DNA of 64,000 nucleotides from M3007 sp964550795 (GCA_964550795.1 CAZKBH010000003.1:1-64000), one strand, 5' to 3'. Shown: positions 7,971 through 16,569, numbered from the stretch's first letter. Notes: a model not told the origin generated them from the sequence alone. Numbers and translations: made by a program.

Positions 7971-8924
7971 TTAAAACTTCGGATCGGCGGACAAATTCAC
8001 ATCCCCAATTTTTACGCCTTTAAATCGAAAATCACTCGGCACCGGATCTGCCGTGTTTGGCACCTCAATTTGTTCGGGGAAAGTCGGCATGAACGGGTTT
8101 TGCGGGTTGGGGAAAACATAGTTTTCTGGCAAAAAACGCCAGGATTTCCCGTTCGGCAGCTCCGTTGTAATCCCCAGAATCAGTTTTCGCAGGGTCACAA
8201 TGTCGAACGTGGTGATTTTGCCATCCTGATTGACATCGGCTGCGATCATCTTATAGGGTGAGTCGAGCACTTCGATGCCCAGAATATGTTTGGAAATCAG
8301 GGTCAGGTCGAAAGTGGTGACGCCGTTTAAGGGATTGATGTTTTTAGTTGGCGTAACTTCGAATTGATAGCCTACATCCGGCGAAGTGGTCCCGAACTGG
8401 AAAAAATCCCCCTGTACAGATGGAGGGTACGAAGGAGGATTATACACATATATTGGATATTCAAAGGTATCCTGCACGCAGTTGCTTCCTTTAATGCGTA
8501 CATCAACGCTGTCAATGCCTACCGCCAAAATGGTTTGCGAGCGTATAAAAATGCCTGGATCACAACCACCCGTCATATCGGTAACGATAACATTCATCGT
8601 ACAAGAGGAGGTATTGCCAAAAGGATCCCGCGCCCAGACTTCAATCCAGCGAAGTCCAAGTTCATGAATGCTGTAGGTAAGGCTGTTGGTTAACGGAAAT
8701 CCCGTACCCGTACAACGTTTGCGTACGCCGAGCTCAATTGGTTGGGATTCATCCGAAACCGACGCTATAAAATCACTGGCGCTTACCGTTATCTGGCAGA
8801 TTGGGAGCAGGTTGACCGTTAAATTGGTTTTACAAACCAGCGTTGGCGGCAACGTATCTGTTTGGGCAACAACAGATTGCGTTAAAAACAACAGCAATAA
8901 AAGTGGTAGTTTGGACGGTTGCAT
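7971..8924 (-). CDS. Secreted protein with HYR-like region and dockerin-type repeats
   Basis: A 317-residue exported protein. The start at 8924 is chosen because the signal peptide begins there (MQPSKLPLLLL, cleavage near VVAQ). After it comes a cysteine-bearing beta-rich region like the HYR modules of Bacteroidota surface proteins, then a dockerin type I pair: a degenerate first EF-hand (GVTTFDLTLISKHILG) and a canonical second one (DVNQDGKITTFDIVTLRK). The end KIGDVN is typical of Bacteroidota dockerin proteins. No T9SS sorting domain is seen. Its cohesin partner is not in the window, and function is unknown. Confidence 0.75.
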   Translation of the reverse strand: MQPSKLPLLLLLFLTQSVVAQTDTLPPTLVCKTNLTVNLLPICQITVSASDFIASVSDESQPIELGVRKRCTGTGFPLTNSLTYSIHELGLRWIEVWARDPFGNTSSCTMNVIVTDMTGGCDPGIFIRSQTILAVGIDSVDVRIKGSNCVQDTFEYPIYVYNPPSYPPSVQGDFFQFGTTSPDVGYQFEVTPTKNINPLNGVTTFDLTLISKHILGIEVLDSPYKMIAADVNQDGKITTFDIVTLRKLILGITTELPNGKSWRFLPENYVFPNPQNPFMPTFPEQIEVPNTADPVPSDFRFKGVKIGDVNLSADPKF

Positions 8925-9035
8925 ATTGTAAGCTTTGGTAAAAAAATAATTCATGCAAGGATACGATGTCTCCCGGCCAACAAGTGTGCCTGAAACCGGC
9001 TTATGCCCCGAATCCGACAAAGATTGCTTGTGATT

Positions 9036-9165
9036 GCGTGTATCCCGGAAGGCTGTTCCGGGGGTCCGCCCTGTTTTGCAGCTTGTTTGGTTTGCGTGTA
9101 TCCCGGAACGCTGTTCCGGGTTCCGATAGTGGATATCCGCCCGGAACAGCGTTCCGGGATACTAC
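9036..9165. repeat. Three copies of a GTATCCCGGAA...TTCCGGG palindrome
   Basis: Copies lie at about 9037-9062 and 9095-9121, with an inverted copy at 9139-9163 reaching the stop codon of the hydrolase gene. Each is close to self-complementary (CCCGGAACG.CTGTTCCGGG), so the RNA can fold in several ways. The position just after the minus-strand stop at 9162 suggests transcript-end processing or termination. Confidence 0.8.
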
Positions 9166-10622
9166 TCCCGCACCACCTTCCAAACGCCCACGCCGGATTT
9201 CGAGCGGATCTGCAGGGCGTAAAACCCAGGCGACAGTTGGTTTTGCTCCAAAAGCACATTCTCCCCCGCCTGCAAGGTTTTTACCACTGACCAAATCGTT
9301 TTTCCCGACACATCGCTGAGCGAAATGAGGGCCTCGCCTTCAGGCGCTTTTTCCAGATACACCGACAAGCGATTCCCAAACGGATTGGGCGAAACCTGCG
9401 CTTGCAAGCGCATATCCGGCGCGCTACTGCTCAGGGTGGAACAACTTCCGGCCACGACGAATGGGCTGAAATAATCCGCAATTCTTTGCGCGCGCAGCAC
9501 CGGATTGATGATGAAGTGATAGGAGCCATTGTCCGCATACCGAATGCACTCAAACAAAGCCAAGGCAGGATTAAACGCCGGACATTGGTCAAAATCGGTG
9601 GTGAAGGGGGCCTGTGTGGGGTTGGCCCCAAACACCGCTGCCAGGGAGCCGCTGCCAAATGTTTGGGGAAATTTGGGATGCCAGGGTGTAAATCCGAGGT
9701 TGCAGAAATTGGAAATTATAAAAAACGGATATCCGGCACCAAAGGGCACGATCCCGTCGCAGGTTTGGTGGTACAAATAAACGGCGGGAGTATCCGGGCC
9801 TTGGAGCCAGTTATTTACCCCGGCTTCGTAGGGTACCCCTCCAAAAAAGTTGATGACTCCACGCACATTGGCATCGTGGCCATTGAGGTTCAGGGTGCCA
9901 TCTACGGGACCGAGATCCGGGCGTTGCAGGGCTGCGCCGCTTGGGTTGATGATTTGCAGTTCGCAGTTGAGGGTGTAGCTATTGGTCACGTTCGCTGCCG
10001 GCGGCGGGGCGTCGGGTAAGGCGAGGCAGGACACTGGTTTTTCGGCTTCCCGGTCGAGAAAACCGACGGCCAGCGCGAGAAATCCGCCAGCACTTTCACC
10101 GCCCACGAGTACGCGTTCACTGCAAGTAGAATCGAGTGCGGCCCGGGCTTTGAGCCATCGAATGGCGCCTTTCACGTCTTGTTGGCCCCGGTACAGCGCA
10201 CGGATTATTTCCGAAGAATCTGCCGGGTAGAGCGTTGCGCCAGCTTGTCCTTCCATAACCGGATTGGGAATATTGGTGCCACTTTTATGCCAGCCGAGTC
10301 GGTAATTTACCGAAGCCACTACGTACCCTCGTTGCGCCATTTCTGCTGCAATAACCGAAAGCCCAGAAGCGTCGTCCTTGCAGCCGCCCACCCAGGCACC
10401 GCCGTGCACGAGCACGAGGATGGGGCGCTGGGTATTATCGTCGCCCAGGGGTTTGTAAAGATCGAGCACGAGGGTTGTTGGAATACCGGCATAATTGGGT
10501 TCGGTGCCGTATGCCAGGTCTTTTTCGACGCGCCAGCCGTATTGTTTTTGGGTAAATGGATCTTGTGCGGAAAGGACGCTGACAAAAAGCAGCAGAGCGA
10601 GGGTAGAGAGTGTTTTTTGCAT
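9162..10622 (-). CDS. Secreted alpha/beta-hydrolase (carboxylesterase-like) with T9SS sorting domain
   Basis: 486 residues from ATG 10622, where the signal peptide starts (MQKTLSTLALLLF, cleavage near LSAQ). The core is an alpha/beta-hydrolase with an oxyanion-hole motif HGGAW (73-77) and nucleophile elbow GGESAGG (Ser177), as in BD-FAE and carboxylesterase-type enzymes. The last about 85 residues form a type A T9SS C-terminal sorting domain (SPNPFGNRLSVYL ... GFYALQIRS ... WKVVRE), so the enzyme should be exported to the cell surface or medium. The substrate is probably an esterified polysaccharide or lipid; this cannot be told from sequence. It is followed by the GTATCCCGGAA palindromes. 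Confidence 0.85.
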   Translation of the reverse strand: MQKTLSTLALLLFVSVLSAQDPFTQKQYGWRVEKDLAYGTEPNYAGIPTTLVLDLYKPLGDDNTQRPILVLVHGGAWVGGCKDDASGLSVIAAEMAQRGYVVASVNYRLGWHKSGTNIPNPVMEGQAGATLYPADSSEIIRALYRGQQDVKGAIRWLKARAALDSTCSERVLVGGESAGGFLALAVGFLDREAEKPVSCLALPDAPPPAANVTNSYTLNCELQIINPSGAALQRPDLGPVDGTLNLNGHDANVRGVINFFGGVPYEAGVNNWLQGPDTPAVYLYHQTCDGIVPFGAGYPFFIISNFCNLGFTPWHPKFPQTFGSGSLAAVFGANPTQAPFTTDFDQCPAFNPALALFECIRYADNGSYHFIINPVLRAQRIADYFSPFVVAGSCSTLSSSAPDMRLQAQVSPNPFGNRLSVYLEKAPEGEALISLSDVSGKTIWSVVKTLQAGENVLLEQNQLSPGFYALQIRSKSGVGVWKVVRE

Positions 10623-11448
10623 AGTAGAGAACAGTTTGGACAGGAAAGGACGGGTGTTTTTCAGTATTTTGGGCTGAAGCTGTTGGACATTTGCCAATTA
10701 TTTATTTACTGACTATCCGGATGATGAAATATCGAACACCGAATATCGAATGACGAAGTAGTTTAAAGGTGACTGGTTTGAATACTTACCTATCCCTATT
10801 TTGTCTGCCAGGCAGCGTGTCAAAATGGTTAGATTTTTCGACAGCCGAAGCCTTTTTGGTTACTTTTTGGGCTCAAAAAGTGACAAAACCCGAGCTGAGG
10901 AACCGAATTTGCCCCTCAACACATCCCCTCGATGAATCAAGACGCTAACCATGCTATTATTTAAGGCAATTTTTTGCCAACACAGAAGATCCTATTTAAG
11001 CGCGCTCAATTTCAAATTTTCTCAGGTTGTTTTTCCTTCAAAATGAAGGGGTTAGAGATCGGGCGCACCCGAAAAAGGATGGTGTGGAATCCTGGGTCGC
11101 AATTTATCCACACTGAGTTATCCACATTGTTGGGAAATTGAAACACAAAAACTAGGTATTGATAATCAATTAGTTGAGAAAGTTATAAACATTTGGTGGA
11201 AAACTATCTTCTGCAATCGTCCAAAACACCTTACTTTCGCTGTCGCTTTACAGCAGGTTTTTTACTCCGCCTTTCCTACGTAGCATTCCTTCATTCATGT
11301 CGAAAGTTTTCACACGGCCCTCCAGTCGTTTGGGGGAGTGTCTCAGTTCAAATACAGCCTTTAAGATCACGGTTTTACGTCTTAAAACAGTTTCTTAAGC
11401 AAGCATTCAAAATAGTAGTTTAAATAAAGCTGATTAACAGCATAAGCC
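10623..11448. other. 826-bp intergenic region between divergent hydrolase and nrdB
   Basis: No convincing gene. It holds a short repeat (GAACACCGAATATCGAAT, near 10733), an inverted CTTTTTGG.TACTTTTTGGG/CAAAAAGTGA hairpin near 10850-10885, two DnaA boxes (11104-11126), and the 13-bp palindrome ATTGATAATCAAT at 11158-11170. The 3' part carries near-promoter sequence (TACTTTCG near 11232). I looked for and did not find a cobalamin riboswitch or a clear NrdR box. Confidence 0.6.
11104..11126 (+). promoter_or_regulatory. Tandem DnaA boxes upstream of nrdB
   Basis: Two perfect TTATCCACA boxes at 11104-11112 and 11118-11126, in the same orientation and 14 bp apart, about 320-345 bases before the nrdB start. 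DnaA boxes of this form control nrdAB in Escherichia coli, so replication-linked control of dNTP synthesis is a reasonable inference. A replication origin is less likely because dnaA and other origin genes are absent. Confidence 0.65.
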
Positions 11449-12435
11449 ATGGTACAAACAGACAATACTTACGAGCCTTTGCTCGCGGAAAACCCCGACC
11501 GGTTCGTCCTATTTCCCATTAAATACGATACCATTTGGGATTGGTACAAAAAATCAGTGGCCTCGTTTTGGACCGTGGAGGAAGTAGATCTCTCCCAAGA
11601 TACCAGCGACTGGGAGCACAAACTTACGGATAACGACCGCAAGTTCATCAAACACGTGTTGGCGTTTTTTGCAGCCAGCGACGGTATTGTGAACGAGAAC
11701 CTTGTGCTCAATTTTATGCGCGAGGTGCAAATTCCAGAGGCCCGCTGTTTTTATGGCTTTCAGGTAGCGATTGAGAACATCCACGCAGAGATGTACTCGT
11801 TGCTGATTGACACCTATATTAAGGATCCAAAGGAAAAAGATTTCCTGTTCAACGCCTTGCAGAACCTCGAATGCGTGTCGAAAAAAGGTCAGTGGGCACT
11901 GCGCTGGATTGACAACGCGCCAACGTTTGCGCACCGACTGATCGCCTTCGCGGCGGTGGAAGGCATCTTTTTCAGCGGATCCTTTTGCTCCATTTACTGG
12001 CTGAAAAAACGCGGCCTCATGCCCGGTCTTACGTTCTCCAACGAACTCATCAGCCGCGACGAGGGCATGCACTGCGATTTCGCCTGCCTGTTGTATTCTA
12101 TGCTGGAACACAAACTTGATCCGGCAGAAGTAAAAGCCATTATTACGGAGGCCGTTGAGTTCGAGAAAGAATTTGTGACCGACGCATTGCCCGTTTCGCT
12201 CATCGGGATGAATGCCGAAATGATGAGCCAATACATTGAGTTTGTGGCCGACCGACTACTCATGTCGCTGGGCTGTGAAAAAGCCTACGGCACTGCCAAT
12301 CCTTTCTCCTGGATGGATATGATTTCCATTCAGGGCAAGACCAATTTCTTTGAAAAACGGGTGGGTGATTACGCCAAAGCAGGCGTCATGACCAAACGCG
12401 AAGATCAGGTCTTCTCGATGGAAGCTGATTTCTAA
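11449..12435 (+). CDS. nrdB: Ribonucleoside-diphosphate reductase, class Ia beta subunit
   Basis: A 328-residue R2 subunit that holds the di-iron tyrosyl-radical cofactor for reduction of ribonucleotides. The metal ligands are all visible: Asp78, Glu109, His112, Glu171, Glu205 and His208, spaced as in mammalian R2; the radical Tyr is Tyr116 in IHAEMYS. The C-terminus ends in acidic-aromatic SMEADF, the peptide that docks to the alpha subunit. The partner nrdA lies 4 kb downstream on the same strand rather than adjacent. Two DnaA boxes lie upstream. Confidence 0.96.
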   Translation: MVQTDNTYEPLLAENPDRFVLFPIKYDTIWDWYKKSVASFWTVEEVDLSQDTSDWEHKLTDNDRKFIKHVLAFFAASDGIVNENLVLNFMREVQIPEARCFYGFQVAIENIHAEMYSLLIDTYIKDPKEKDFLFNALQNLECVSKKGQWALRWIDNAPTFAHRLIAFAAVEGIFFSGSFCSIYWLKKRGLMPGLTFSNELISRDEGMHCDFACLLYSMLEHKLDPAEVKAIITEAVEFEKEFVTDALPVSLIGMNAEMMSQYIEFVADRLLMSLGCEKAYGTANPFSWMDMISIQGKTNFFEKRVGDYAKAGVMTKREDQVFSMEADF

Positions 12436-12475
12436 GTAACGATGAAATAATAACCTTCACACTAAATCTCTTTTT

Positions 12476-12811
12476 ATGGGAAAATTTGTCATCACCCAAC
12501 GTAAAGACGGGGACTTTCAATTCAACCTCAAGGCTAGTAATGGTCAGGTAATCCTCACCAGCCAAGGCTATTCCGCCAAAGCGTCCTGCCTCAATGGTAT
12601 TGAATCAGTGCGCACAAACGCACAAGACGATGCGCGTTTCGATCGCCTGACCTCCGCCAGCGGCAAACCGTATTTCAACCTCAAAGCCAGCAACGGCCAA
12701 GTGATTGGCAACAGCCAGCAATACGAGAGCGAAGCCAGCCGCGACAACGGCATTGAATCGGTGAAAAACAACGCACCGGAAGCGACGGTGGAAGACGAAA
12801 CAACGGCGTAA
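12476..12811 (+). CDS. YegP family protein (two DUF1508 repeats)
   Basis: A 111-residue cytosolic protein made of two tandem DUF1508 repeats, about 3-50 and 55-100, each with the pattern F.FNLKASNGQVI..SQ.Y...A....GIESV...A. The family (E. coli YegP) is small, soluble and of unknown function. It starts 40 bases after nrdB and may share its transcript. The last 12 residues are an acidic tail. Confidence 0.9.
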   Translation: MGKFVITQRKDGDFQFNLKASNGQVILTSQGYSAKASCLNGIESVRTNAQDDARFDRLTSASGKPYFNLKASNGQVIGNSQQYESEASRDNGIESVKNNAPEATVEDETTA

Positions 12812-12829
12812 ATTGAGCGGATGATGAGG

Positions 12830-12918
12830 GTTTGTGAAGGTTGATAGGGGTTGATTGTATCAACTTTCATAAACCCCTATCAACCTTCATAAACCCCTAT
12901 CAACCTTCATAAACCTTA
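12830..12918. repeat. 20-bp mirrored tandem array (TTCATAAACCCCTATCAACC)
   Basis: A left arm (about 12830-12855) carries the complement (GAAGGTTGATAGGGGTTGAT), then the right arm (12858-12918) carries nearly three units of the 20-bp repeat and ends 9 bases before the start at 12927. The + strand of the right arm is nearly G-free. The same unit builds the array at 32820-33165. Confidence 0.85.
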
Positions 12919-12926
12919 CTTTTAAC

Positions 12927-13541
12927 ATGAAAACCCTAGTTCTTTCTCTTATTACGCTGTTTTATCTAACATCCAGCCTTCAGGCGCAAAGCCAGAAGCA
13001 GTTGAAAGATGCCTTGTGGAAAGATTTGATGGCCTATCGGGAATATACCCTGGCCGGAGATTTTGACAAAATATTCTCGTTCATGCCGCCCAAAATGTTC
13101 GATGTTATTCCTCGGGATTCCCTGGAAACCAGCATGGAAGCTGCTATGAACAATGAAATGATGGAGGTTCAATTGACACGTTTTGATTTTGATCCGAAGC
13201 TCAAACTGAAGATCAAAATCACCGGGCCGTACTACTGGACCAAAGTTCCCTACACGGGTGCCATGCGGCTGACAATCAAAGCAGAAAGTGGCCTCAAAGC
13301 CATGTTGATTCCGCTTTTGAAAAGTCAGTTCGGAGCCGACAATGTCCAAATGGAAAATGACTCGACCATGCAAATTGCCTTCAAAAACAAGGAACTCGTG
13401 GCGTACAAAGACCCGACGCTGCCCAACTGGTCGCTGATCGAAGACAAACGCTCCGAACCAGGCCCCGCTGGCGAACAACAAAAGGAACTTTTTAAAGCCA
13501 TTATACCCAAAGAGGTTTTGAAAGCCATTGATAAACAATAG
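12927..13541 (+). CDS. Secreted protein of unknown function
   Basis: 204 residues with a clear signal peptide (MKTLVLSLITLFYLTSSLQA, cleavage before QSQ). The mature part is mixed alpha/beta, about 180 residues, with no motif I recognise. Repeated phrases such as DFDKIFSFMPPKMF and an SMEAAMNN helix suggest a small folded periplasmic protein, perhaps NTF2/SnoaL-like, but that is only an impression. It lies between the mirrored array and a short ATCGAATCAATC array in front of the esterase gene. Confidence 0.7.
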   Translation: MKTLVLSLITLFYLTSSLQAQSQKQLKDALWKDLMAYREYTLAGDFDKIFSFMPPKMFDVIPRDSLETSMEAAMNNEMMEVQLTRFDFDPKLKLKIKITGPYYWTKVPYTGAMRLTIKAESGLKAMLIPLLKSQFGADNVQMENDSTMQIAFKNKELVAYKDPTLPNWSLIEDKRSEPGPAGEQQKELFKAIIPKEVLKAIDKQ

Positions 13542-13570
13542 GCAGACGCGACAAATAGCCAAGCACTGGT

Positions 13571-13615
13571 TATCAATCGAATCAATCTTCAAAATCGAAT
13601 TAATCGAATCAATCC
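13571..13615 (+). repeat. Short ATCGAATCAATC leader repeat
   Basis: Three to four degenerate units of ATCGAATCAATC (with TT variants) directly precede the start at 13623. The same unit reappears at about 16526-16556 in front of nrdA. The + strand is G-poor. Confidence 0.6.
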
Positions 13616-13622
13616 ATACATC

Positions 13623-14771
13623 ATGCGCATTTTATTCGCCCTTTTTTGTTTGTCTCTGGCAGGGACTCTGTTTGCTCAGAACACCATTTCCGGCACCATT
13701 CAAAGTGGGGGCCTGACCCGGGAGTATCAGCTCTATATTCCGGCAGTATATAACGGCAACACCGCCGTGCCAGTGGTTTTTAACCTGCACGGTTATACCT
13801 CCAACAACGTTGCCCAGGCATTTTATGGCGATTTTCGCCCGCTTGCGGACACGGCCAATTTTCTGGTGGTGCACCCCAATGGCACCCTGGATGGTCAGGG
13901 AAATCGCTTTTGGAACACATTTTTGGGCAATTCCAATGTGGACGATGTGGGCTTTATCAGCGATCTGCTCGATACATTGCAAGCCAATTACAATATTGAC
14001 GCAAACCGCGTGTATAGCACCGGGATGAGCAATGGCGGATTTATGAGCTACTCGCTGGCCTGCGAACTGAACGACCGCATCACCGCCATCGCATCCGTGA
14101 CGGGCACCATGATCCAGTCCAAACTCAATGCCTGTAACCCCGAACGTCCGGTACCAGTCATGCAAATCCACGGCACCGCCGACAACACCGTCCCATACAA
14201 CGGTTCTGCGATAAACACTTTTGTGGGCATCCCCGCGCTGGTAAATGCCTGGGTGGATTTTAATGAATGCAATCCAACCCCCATCATCACGCAGGTGCCA
14301 AATACCAACATGGCCGACGGCTGCACCGCAGAGCGACAACTTTTCACCGGCGGCGATCAAGGCAGCACGGTTGAACTCTACAAAGTAAACGGGGGCGGGC
14401 ACACCTGGCCCGGCGCGTCGTTCAACATCGGCGTAACCAATCAGGATTTTAGCGCAAGTCAGGAAATCTGGCGGTTTTTCAGCCAATATCGGCTCAATCA
14501 ACTCAGCTCAACACAAAAACCCGAATCGGTGTCGGAGCATTGGAGCGTGTTCCCAAATCCGATGCAGGATTATTTAATACTCCAATCGGACAATCAAGCT
14601 CGGGTGCAACGGATTCAGGTTTTTGATGCATTGGGGAAATTGCAGCACACGCTTTTGCCCAACACAAACGAGCAAATTCGAATCGAAACTGCGACCTGGG
14701 CAGTGGGGTTTTATACGGTAGTGATTGAACAGGAGGGGCGGGTAGCAAGGGTGAAGGTGGTGAGGATCTGA
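13623..14771 (+). CDS. Secreted PHB-depolymerase/feruloyl-esterase family protein with T9SS sorting domain
   Basis: 382 residues. Signal peptide (MRILFALFCLSLAGTLFA), then an LpqC/PHB-depolymerase-type alpha/beta-hydrolase. The catalytic triad is visible: Ser136 in GMSNGG, Asp187 in HGTADNTVPY and His260 in GGGHTWPG. About the last 80 residues form a T9SS type A sorting domain (VFPNPMQDYLIL ... GFYTVVIEQEG), so it is secreted through the type IX system. Such enzymes cleave ester bonds in plant polymers or polyesters; the exact substrate is unknown. Confidence 0.88.
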   Translation: MRILFALFCLSLAGTLFAQNTISGTIQSGGLTREYQLYIPAVYNGNTAVPVVFNLHGYTSNNVAQAFYGDFRPLADTANFLVVHPNGTLDGQGNRFWNTFLGNSNVDDVGFISDLLDTLQANYNIDANRVYSTGMSNGGFMSYSLACELNDRITAIASVTGTMIQSKLNACNPERPVPVMQIHGTADNTVPYNGSAINTFVGIPALVNAWVDFNECNPTPIITQVPNTNMADGCTAERQLFTGGDQGSTVELYKVNGGGHTWPGASFNIGVTNQDFSASQEIWRFFSQYRLNQLSSTQKPESVSEHWSVFPNPMQDYLILQSDNQARVQRIQVFDALGKLQHTLLPNTNEQIRIETATWAVGFYTVVIEQEGRVARVKVVRI

Positions 14772-14928
14772 ATTTTCTGAATTTGAGAATTTTCAGAACT
14801 GGATCAGAATTTTCTGAATTTTAGAATTTTCAGAATCCCGCACGCTTCAAATTCTGTAAATTCTTAAATTCAGAAAATTCTGATCCAATTCTGTAAATTC
14901 TGATCCAATTCTGTAAATTCTGATCCAG
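14772..14928. repeat. 20-bp mirrored tandem array (AATTCTGTAAATTCTGATCC)
   Basis: The left arm after the stop codon carries GGATCAGAATTTTCTGAATT units; the right arm carries the reverse complement, AATTCTGTAAATTCTGATCC, three times, ending at a possible small gene at 14932. The two arms can pair over nearly their whole length. The unit recurs at 16408-16505 before nrdA. Confidence 0.85.
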
Positions 14929-14931
14929 ACC

Positions 14932-14997
14932 ATGAAAAAAGAAATCATCCAAAAACTCCACCAAGCACGGCGAAAATTAACTACTTCCTCATCATGA
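14932..14997 (+). CDS. Possible 21-residue leader peptide overlapping the next start
   Basis: An ATG right after the repeat array opens a 21-codon frame (MKKEIIQKLHQARRKLTTSSS) whose TGA overlaps the ATG of the next gene as ATGA. This is the classical arrangement for translational coupling. The peptide is basic and amphipathic. The frame is short enough to occur by chance. The motif CACCAAGCACGGCG inside it also appears in the non-coding spacers near 15665 and, in altered form, 16510, which speaks against coding constraint. Confidence 0.3.
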   Translation: MKKEIIQKLHQARRKLTTSSS

Positions 14998-15581
14998 AAT
15001 ACACCATCCTTTTAACCATCTGCCTGGGATTTTCTACGTCCACCATGCTTTTTTCGCAAGCACCTGTCCCGGCATCATGCAAGTACAAGCATCTCACTTA
15101 TTATGCAGAAAAAGGTGAAAACTTAACAAATGCCACTGAGTATACTATCTATTTAGTCAAAGATTCTCTTCAGCAGCGCATTGACACGGTAGGGAAATAT
15201 GGGTATTTTCTTGATAATGAGTTGTGCGTTTGCACAGACACTTCGGTTGTGTTTTATAAAATCAGTCCTTTAGAAAACCAGTCTATAAGGTATTTTTATT
15301 TCAATGACCACAAATGGAACCACACTCATCCCTATTTGCCAGAAAACGACCTCAATCGTGTCGGCGTGATAATTACTGGGAAGGAATACAAGTCGTACAA
15401 TCACAGGCTGATTACACCTGAAAAGGCGGTTTCTGATATGAAAATAAAAAAAGGGGTGGAGATCGATATGTCTACCAGATCCGAAAGATTGATCCTTGTA
15501 GGAAATTATGAGGTAGAGTTTGTGTTAAGCCCCGATAAGGAAAGGTATGTTGTTTCGAAGGAGACTTTGAAAAAGAGATAG
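14994..15581 (+). CDS. Secreted protein of unknown function
   Basis: 195 residues with a signal peptide (MKYTILLTICLGFSTSTMLFS, cleavage before QAP). The mature part contains four cysteines or so, including Cys-Val-Cys (ELCVCTD), and alternating beta-type segments. No family recognised. The region is AT-richer than its neighbours. A 112-bp spacer with the CACCAAGCAC motif separates it from the next gene. Confidence 0.65.
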   Translation: MKYTILLTICLGFSTSTMLFSQAPVPASCKYKHLTYYAEKGENLTNATEYTIYLVKDSLQQRIDTVGKYGYFLDNELCVCTDTSVVFYKISPLENQSIRYFYFNDHKWNHTHPYLPENDLNRVGVIITGKEYKSYNHRLITPEKAVSDMKIKKGVEIDMSTRSERLILVGNYEVEFVLSPDKERYVVSKETLKKR

Positions 15582-15693
15582 GGCTCATTCCCGCTGAGCT
15601 TAAGTTTTCACCAAGCACAGTACCAACAAGAATCAAATTGAAAAACTCACTCCGCTGTGTAAAAACACCAAGCACGGCGGGAAACAATACAAC

Positions 15694-16200
15694 ATGAAAT
15701 CATTCCAACTTTTATTCGCACTCTTTTTACTTCCATTGAACGCAGTTCATACGCAGAACAAAAAATTGTTCCCGGAAACCGCTATCGTATTAAATCTGGA
15801 CAGCGTTGCGGTGAATGCCAACGAGATCGTAAAACCCGGCAAAGTAACCATGCTGGTTGTCTGGAATTCCATGATGCGCCCGGCAATAGCTGAATTGGAT
15901 AGTTTGCACAAAATGTATCCACTTTGGAAAGAAAAATACGGACTCGAGATTGTGGCGTTGGCATGGGAGTATCCGAAAGTTCCGGAGAACTTTAAAAAAT
16001 TCTTGGCCAAGCGGAGTGCCTGGACGTACACCATCTACCGGGATCCCGAAACCAAGTTTGGAGGCTCTGTCCGCGCCACCTCCCTTCCAGCTACTTATTT
16101 CTTTGATAAAGAAGGCAATATGGTGTTTAAAACCACCGGATTTGATCCCGCCGAAATCTTGAAATATGAAGAGAAGTTAAAGGAATTGACGGGGAATTGA
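15694..16200 (+). CDS. TlpA/thioredoxin-fold exported protein lacking the CxxC
   Basis: 168 residues. Signal peptide (MKSFQLLFALFLLPLNAVHT), then a TlpA/AhpC-like thioredoxin fold: a beta strand VTMLVVWN, the position of the WCxxC motif occupied by WNSMMRPA (residues 57-64, Met and Ala instead of Cys), and the cis-proline loop TSLPATYFFD. Without cysteines it cannot do disulfide exchange; a scaffold or binding role is possible. It is followed by a hairpin-rich spacer and nrdA. Confidence 0.72.
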   Translation: MKSFQLLFALFLLPLNAVHTQNKKLFPETAIVLNLDSVAVNANEIVKPGKVTMLVVWNSMMRPAIAELDSLHKMYPLWKEKYGLEIVALAWEYPKVPENFKKFLAKRSAWTYTIYRDPETKFGGSVRATSLPATYFFDKEGNMVFKTTGFDPAEILKYEEKLKELTGN

Positions 16201-16257
16201 ATTTGTTTTCTTGGGCTGATGGACGGTGCGCTGTAGCAGTCAAGGCAGGCTTTCTTT

Positions 16258-16565
16258 GCCGTTGTTGGCGTCTCCTCGCCAACAACAAACGACGGAGCCA
16301 AATACCAGACTTTAAAAAACAAACCACTTGACGTAAATCATTGACAATCAATTCATTTGCTTGAATTTCCGTTCCATCGTTGTTGTTGGTGAGGACGCCG
16401 ACAACGGCAAAAAAATTCTGCAAATTCTGAAAATTCTGAAAATTCTCCAATTCTGAAAATTCTCCAATTCTGAAAATTCTGATCCAATTCTGAAAATTCT
16501 GATCCTAACACCAAGCCCAGCGCAAAATCGAATCAATCGAATCAATCAAAAAATCGAAACAATTA
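16258..16565. repeat. Mirrored hairpin plus tandem arrays upstream of nrdA
   Basis: GCCGTTGTTGGCGTCTCC...GACGG (about 16258-16297) recurs inverted at about 16370-16408, each copy having its own small stem. After it come units of AATTCTGAAAATTCT(CC) at 16412-16505, the CACCAAGC motif, and ATCGAATCAATC units to the ATG at 16570. ATTGACAATCAAT, a variant of the 13-bp palindrome, lies at 16340-16352. No gene and no clear TAnnTTTG are seen in 16201-16569. Confidence 0.75.
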
Positions 16566-16569
16566 AATC

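Noticed and set aside
11193..11423. 76-codon plus-strand frame before nrdB
   Set aside because: It has Cys-, Phe- and Leu-rich text without a family, lies in a regulatory region, and its GTG/TTG-type start is not credible.
10623..11448. Chromosomal replication origin
   Set aside because: Two DnaA boxes alone, without dnaA, an AT-rich unwinding tract next to them or other origin genes, fit transcription control of nrdB better.
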